In this document: piece after piece, positions 59,701-64,000 of the stretch | Position numbering within the stretch: the first letter of the stretch is position 1 | How the letters are laid out: every line of letters starts with the position of its first letter | DNA from: Hydractinia symbiolongicarpus | Taxonomy: Eukaryota; Cnidaria; Hydrozoa; Anthoathecata; Hydractiniidae | Direction: 5' to 3' | NCBI RefSeq assembly: GCF_029227915.1 | Contig: NC_079877.1 | Location: forward strand, 13,207,351-13,271,350 | DNA length: 64,000 bases | The notes under the pieces: model-generated | What the model was told of the DNA's origin: nothing | Database searches by the model: none | Seen by the model: only the letters and a program-made list of their open reading frames with translations | Position numbers and translations under genes: made by a program

Positions 59701-61060
59701 AAGCAATTGAGCTTTGCGAGCGAAGCGAGCGAAGCGAAATTGTGGAGCACGTTTGCTACACGCGAGGTATACCAAGAGAATTATTGAGATTCTCAAAATT
59801 TCGATAGAAAAAAAATCATATAAAATCAGCGTAAAGAAATAGGACTGATATTTTTGCACATAAAGCTAGGGTATTTTTTTTTCTAATAAAACAAATAAGT
59901 TTGGACCGAGGGGTTAAAGTATAAGTTTAGTAAAAAATGCAATAAGTACGGCTAGTACCCCCCACCCCCGGATTTTGACCCCCCCCGTCTTTTGGTCCGG
60001 ATTATACGTCCGCCGAACTTGAACACACAAAGAGGAATATGCCGTGAACAAGAAACGGTAGTCGGCATTTTAGACACGTACATTTTACAGACCCAAAATA
60101 TGCCTTATTTCTTTGTATTATAGCTAATTATGGTATAAATAATTAATTAATTACTTTGCAATTTTGCTTCTAATACTATTATAGTTGTATTTTAATGAAA
60201 CATAATAGTATTAAAACGGTTTTCCTCTTTTGAAAAAATTTATTGCTAGTCCTGTTTCTAGTCGACTTTACTTGTGTATTTTAAGCTTTTTTGTTGCTGT
60301 GCTTTTTCTGGAGATTTTAGTTGGATTGGAAAGCTCCTGTGTAAGGTACCCTTTTCATAATTGTACAAATTACTTCAATTTTTCTTTAGGAAAGGGTACC
60401 TTACACAGGAGCTTTCCAATCCAACTAAAATCTCCAGAAAAAGCACAGCAACAAAAAAGCTTAAAATACACAAGTAAAGTCGACTAGAAACAGGACTAGC
60501 AATAAATTTTTTCAAAAGAGGAAAACCGTTTTAATACTATTATGTTTCATTAAAATACAACTATAATAGTATTAGAAGCAAAATTGCAAAGTAATTAATT
60601 AATTATTTATACCATAATTAGCTATAATACAAAGAAATAAGGCATATTTTGGGTCTGTAAAATGTACGTGTCTAAAATGCCGACTACCGTTTCTTGTTCA
60701 CGACATATTCCTCTTTGTGTGTTCAAGTTCGGCGGACGTATAATCCGGACCAAAAGACGGGGGGGGGGGGGGTCAAAATCCGGGGGTGGGGGGGTACGAG
60801 CCGTACTTATTGCATTTTTTACTAAACTTATACTTTAACCCCTCGGTCCAAACTTATTTGTTTTATTAGAAAAAAAAATACCCTAGCTTTATGTGCAAAA
60901 ATATCAGTCCTATTTCTTTGCGCTGATTTTATATGATTTTTTTTCTATCGAAATTTTTAGAATCTCAATAATTCTCTTGGTATACCTCGCGTGTAGCAAA
61001 CGTGCTCCACAATTTCGCTTCGCTCGCTTCGCTCGCAAAGCTCAATTGCTTCGCAAAAAT
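59692..61060. repeat. Giant near-perfect palindrome, about 665-bp arms
   Basis: Left arm 59,692-60,354 and right arm 60,391-61,060 are reverse complements with only a handful of differences noticed (for example CTCAAAATTTC versus CTAAAAATTTC, GGCTAGTAC versus GGCTCGTAC, GCCGTGAAC versus GTCGTGAAC, and the lengths of the C/G runs near 59,970-60,000 and 60,755-60,795). The spacer is 36 bp. The arms contain GCGAGCGAAGCGAGCG, a LINE-related piece also at 27,860-27,945, and GGTACC next to the spacer. Such low divergence means the inversion is recent or kept alike by gene conversion. If transcribed it would fold into long double-stranded RNA. Open frames inside it mirror each other and are not genes. 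Confidence 0.95.
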
Positions 61061-62520
61061 TGAAGTAATTTGTACAATTATAACGCGCCGAGCTGTCTTT
61101 TATTTTATTGTTTCTAAGAGGATGTAAAAATACAATATTATCAATTTTAATTGGTTTTATCCAAATCAAGGTAAGGCTTAATCACACGAAAGGTAGCTAG
61201 CTAGAGCTCAGTTTTGTATAAAAGAATTGAAAGTAATTTGTAGAATACATATGGAGAAGCTGTATTACTACCTAACTGATAGCCAGATATAGGAAAACCT
61301 GTAGCTAGGGCGCAGACAAAAAAAATAGCTCTGGGCGCTAGAGTGAGCTGACCAACCGTTTTTATCATTTTTTATTTATTATATAAGTAACCTGTTTCAG
61401 TAATTAAAAAAATATCCACTTTTGCTATCAAACCAACAGCAATGTAATTGTCAATAGGAATTAGTTTTCCGTACACCCTCCCTGAGAACAAGGTTTAAAA
61501 CGACATTAAAACATTAAAACTGTCATTAAACAGAACTTCAAGGATGCCCAAGCCGCACCACGTCCTCTAAACGGCGTGGGCATCTTCGAAACTGCTTGTA
61601 ATTTTAGAACAAGGGTGCTGATAAGCTGCATACGCCGTATAATGTGCAGGCGTTTTCGGGCAAGTTTAGCGTTTTGCAAAAAAGTTGAAGTATTCACCCA
61701 AAAAAACCTGCATAGACCATAAAGTAAACTATGTGGTAGTGAAGTTCTTAAAAGAACTGTTTTTGATGGTTTTTGATAAAATTTACTTGATAACTAACTT
61801 TTAATTTTTATTAACTTCTTTCTCTTAAAGCATCTTTTTCCAACTATCGTCCACAAGGTATGTTACAAGGAATTGAATTTTGAAAATGCTCCAGGCAAGT
61901 TCGGGAAAGTGCGGGCGGTTTTGGAAGACAATCACTAATTTAATTGGAAAAGTTGCCCGAACTCGCCCTTATATATGTGGCTGTTTGCAGCTTATTGACA
62001 CCCTCTTATTTTAGAATATTCTCAGGAATAATAGACCAAGAGAAATTACATCACAGTTTTTTGTCCACCGCCCACGTGTGTTTGAGAACAACCCACATAA
62101 CAAAGTTCATTATTTTTTAAATTATTTGTGTAAAAATTACTATTTCATTCACGATAAACCATTTGTCAGTCATTTTATTCGCCCAACAAAGAATCCTATC
62201 CAAGGTGCTTTTCTATTACTGCTGAATTTAATAATTGACATGGTTCAGCATAGTTGCAAAATATGATTGCCAAAGTTCAGCACTTGTAATATTTGTGTAT
62301 TTGTGTACTCAGCTTCTAAAACACACACAAGAGACATTATAATTTCCTCTGGGTGATTACATTAATGTTGGTTGAAAAAAAACCGAATGATGAGAAGCAT
62401 ATGTTTTTAAATGGGTCTAGGACAATAAACTTTAATTTCCCTTGGCCTTGCATCAATCAAATTCTGAAAAAATAAACACTTCTAAAATTATTTTGTCAGA
62501 TTTGGAAACTGTTGGTATGG
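61061..62520. other. Intergenic right flank of the palindrome
   Basis: Starts with the inverted copy of the palindrome spacer (61,055-61,081). Further on, GCCGCACCACG and GCGTGGGCATC near 61,552-61,586 form a loose inverted pair. No gene is supported; frames at 61,506 (-) and 62,078 (+) have no motif. Confidence 0.4.
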
Positions 62521-62524
62521 TTGG

Positions 62525-63012
62525 AACTTTGCGTATAAAATTAGTAAAGTTGCCAAATTATTTAGTTTTTTTCTTTTATACTTTTCCGAATTAGCCTTAA
62601 TTATTTATAAGATGAAAAACAGTGCTTTCAATTCCATTGACTTGGCCATCCCTTAAAGGCACTGGAAGCTTCACTATATGAAAATGTTTTCTTTTTCTTT
62701 TATATTGTGTACAATGGGAGTGAGTGATGTAATCTTCTAATGCGTGTGGTGAAAAGAAGGCGAATCCGTTATTGTTTTTCTGCCCAAATTTGAAGCTATT
62801 TAATAAATCTTGATAAAGTTAAAAAACTGTTTTGATTTGTTTGTTTTTGTTTTAATAGTTTCCTGTGAGTTTTCGAAATTCGTTCCAGCAGATTCTGTGG
62901 CTTCTACTGCCGGTATTTTTACGTGAAAAAAATACTGTTTTGTTGTGAGGTCATTTACGAAATCGTTAACGTTAGGACCAACTTCTGCGGGTAGTACAAC
63001 TCGATGTATCAC
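62525..63012 (-). pseudogene. Unassigned coding-like remnant, two frames
   Basis: A minus-strand frame from 63,012 to about 62,803 (IHRVVLPAEVGPNVNDFVND, then QYFFHVKIPAVEATESAG) is followed in another frame by FKFGQKNNNGFAFFSPHALE, HSHCTQYKRKRKHFHIVKLP and VPLRDGQVNG, with a stop at 62,597-62,599. Composition and amino-acid order look coding, and the change of frame near 62,790 implies decay. DNA at 62,530-62,640 matches 28,195-28,450 in pieces, so it is probably transposon-derived. No family recognised. Confidence 0.3.
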
Positions 63013-63324
63013 ATATCTTTCGGAATACTGCTATAAGTGTAATTTTGTATTGTGCTCTTTACTTTTACCATTCTGTGGGAAAAGGCGGTACAAAATTTTA
63101 ACACGCGTTATTCGTTTTTGTTAGTTTCGCGTAATCTAATTTTCTCGCACATTTTGAAAAGAATATCCCACGCACATCAAATACTCGCGCAGTCTATTCG
63201 CAAAAAAACTGTTTTTGAGCAACTAATTGTTCCGCAGAACGTTCATTTTCCTACCTCGTCCCCAGGGTTCTTCTATATGATATTCAATTTTGATGTATTT
63301 CGGAAGATGTTAGCGCCAATTAAA

Positions 63325-63410
63325 CAAGAAGCGCTAGGGACAAAGTATTGGATAGTTTAATTTTGCTTGCAACTTGCGAAATGCTTTGCAACCTTTTTTT
63401 TAATTTCTAG
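63325..63410. repeat. Repeat block shared with 29,055-29,140
   Basis: AAGAAGCGCTAGGGACAAAG, GTTTAATTTTGCTTGCAACT and CAACCTTTTTTTTAATTTCT occur in both places in the same orientation. The region between this block and 62.5 kb is not conserved in the other copy. Confidence 0.65.
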
Positions 63411-63546
63411 TGAAGTATTCATCATGTACGATTCCACCTGGCTGCGTACAATTTGCTCCAGCACGGCGTCCATGTTTGGAAGATGCTTTATCCAAAATGC
63501 GATTCCGTGGTTTTAAATTTAAATTATTATTAGAATTACGTCATTC

Positions 63547-63685
63547 AAATATGACGTATTGTTGTGTAATACCGAAATGCATTGGGGGCGCATTTACGTA
63601 AATTTTCATTGTGCCTCCAGGCTTTTTCCGCGAACTCCTGTATACCAGGAGTTCGCGGAAAAAGCCTGGAGGCACAATGAAAATC
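63547..63685 (+). pseudogene. Possible THAP-type zinc-finger start interrupted by a hairpin
   Basis: ATG near 63,551 begins MTYCCVIPKCIGG, which has the Cys-x4-Cys opening seen at the N-terminus of THAP domains, followed in another frame by NFHCASRLFPR. The reading is then taken over by a perfect hairpin (63,602-63,684), so the later Cys-x2-His pair and the AVPTIF-type motif cannot be seen. The match is short and may be accidental. Confidence 0.2.
63602..63684. repeat. Perfect 39-bp-arm hairpin
   Basis: 63,602-63,640 and 63,646-63,684 are exact reverse complements around the 5-base loop TATAC. The arms include GTGCCTCCAGGCTTTTTCCG. A stem of this perfection in genomic DNA is unlikely to be old. 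Confidence 0.9.
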
Positions 63686-64000
63686 TAGATGGTCAAAGTT
63701 TTTTTATTATTCTTGGATATTATAAAGAAAAAATAAAAGCTAGAAATAAATCAAAATCGAAAAATTTTTTCCACTGGATACTTTGTAGATTGTAAAGAAA
63801 AACAGAAATATATATATTCGAATCCATAAAAGATGTCGATGTAGCAGTTAGAAATCTCGGGATAAAATCATTATCATTTCTCTGTTTATCAAAAAGATAA
63901 ATCATTCGGAGTTGCTGGTGAGTTTTAAGTTATAATAAAAAAGATTGATCTTTTGACCAAGAAAAACAAAAAGCAGTAGTCTTCTTTAAAAAAGAAAATC
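63686..64000. other. Intergenic to window end
   Basis: AT-rich, no gene supported. Confidence 0.4.

Noticed and set aside
60230-60487. 85-codon open frame crossing the palindrome centre
   Set aside because: It reads from one arm through the spacer into the mirror arm, so its content is a by-product of the inversion.

Overview
The window is AT-rich eukaryotic DNA from an animal, most likely a cnidarian. This rests on a secreted TGF-beta superfamily ligand (a metazoan-only family), consensus GT-AG introns, long gene-poor intergenic DNA, and a dense mix of DNA-transposon, LINE, SINE and Polinton-type remnants. Naming a cnidarian is inference from the repeat and gene flavour, not proof. Most of the 64 kb is intergenic repeat debris. 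Short open frames on both strands are mostly chance.

Three host genes look intact. (1) At about 20.2-23.0 kb (+) there is a myostatin/TGF-beta-like ligand with a signal peptide, a short prodomain, an RRKR cleavage site and a nine-cysteine mature domain. It has two coding exons and a probable 5' non-coding exon, and a tRNA-type SINE lies in its first intron. (2) At 35.9-37.2 kb (-) there is an intronless major-facilitator transporter of 431 aa, resembling the MFSD8 group, with a TATA-like box just upstream. (3) At 52.1-55.0 kb (+) there is a five-exon, four-transmembrane protein of 199 aa with a Pro/Gln-rich tail, of MS4A/CD20-like layout.

The most unusual region is 56-64 kb. A broken integrase gene of bacterial IS3-like type (+, DDE residues spread over two reading frames) converges on a broken gene for a HECT-like ubiquitin-ligase protein (-). 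I interpret the pair as one dead DNA transposon of the kind I recall being called IS3EU. The HECT-like gene runs into a giant, almost identical inverted repeat (59,692-61,060; arms of about 665 bp, spacer 36 bp). The spacer carries an inverted copy of the 27 bp at the outer edge of the right arm. Further right lie coding-like fragments, a possible THAP-type start and a perfect 39-bp-arm hairpin.

Other layout: 0-0.67 kb is the 3' end of a Tigger/pogo-like transposon; 1.1-2.8 kb is an interspersed repeat with a TIR element nested in it, whose relatives lie inverted at 38.5-39.5 kb; 13.4-14.3 kb holds a diverged duplication with a shared minus-strand reading frame; 27.9-28.2 kb holds a degenerate non-LTR retrotransposon endonuclease fragment; 32.4-32.65 kb is an 87-bp minisatellite; 34.1, 37.6 and 44.9 kb hold three copies of one repeat family with an internal palindrome; 47.0-47.5 kb holds a decayed Polinton/Maverick-type polymerase fragment; 50.8-51.3 kb is a Tigger-type non-autonomous element. 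No tRNA, rRNA or CRISPR array was found.
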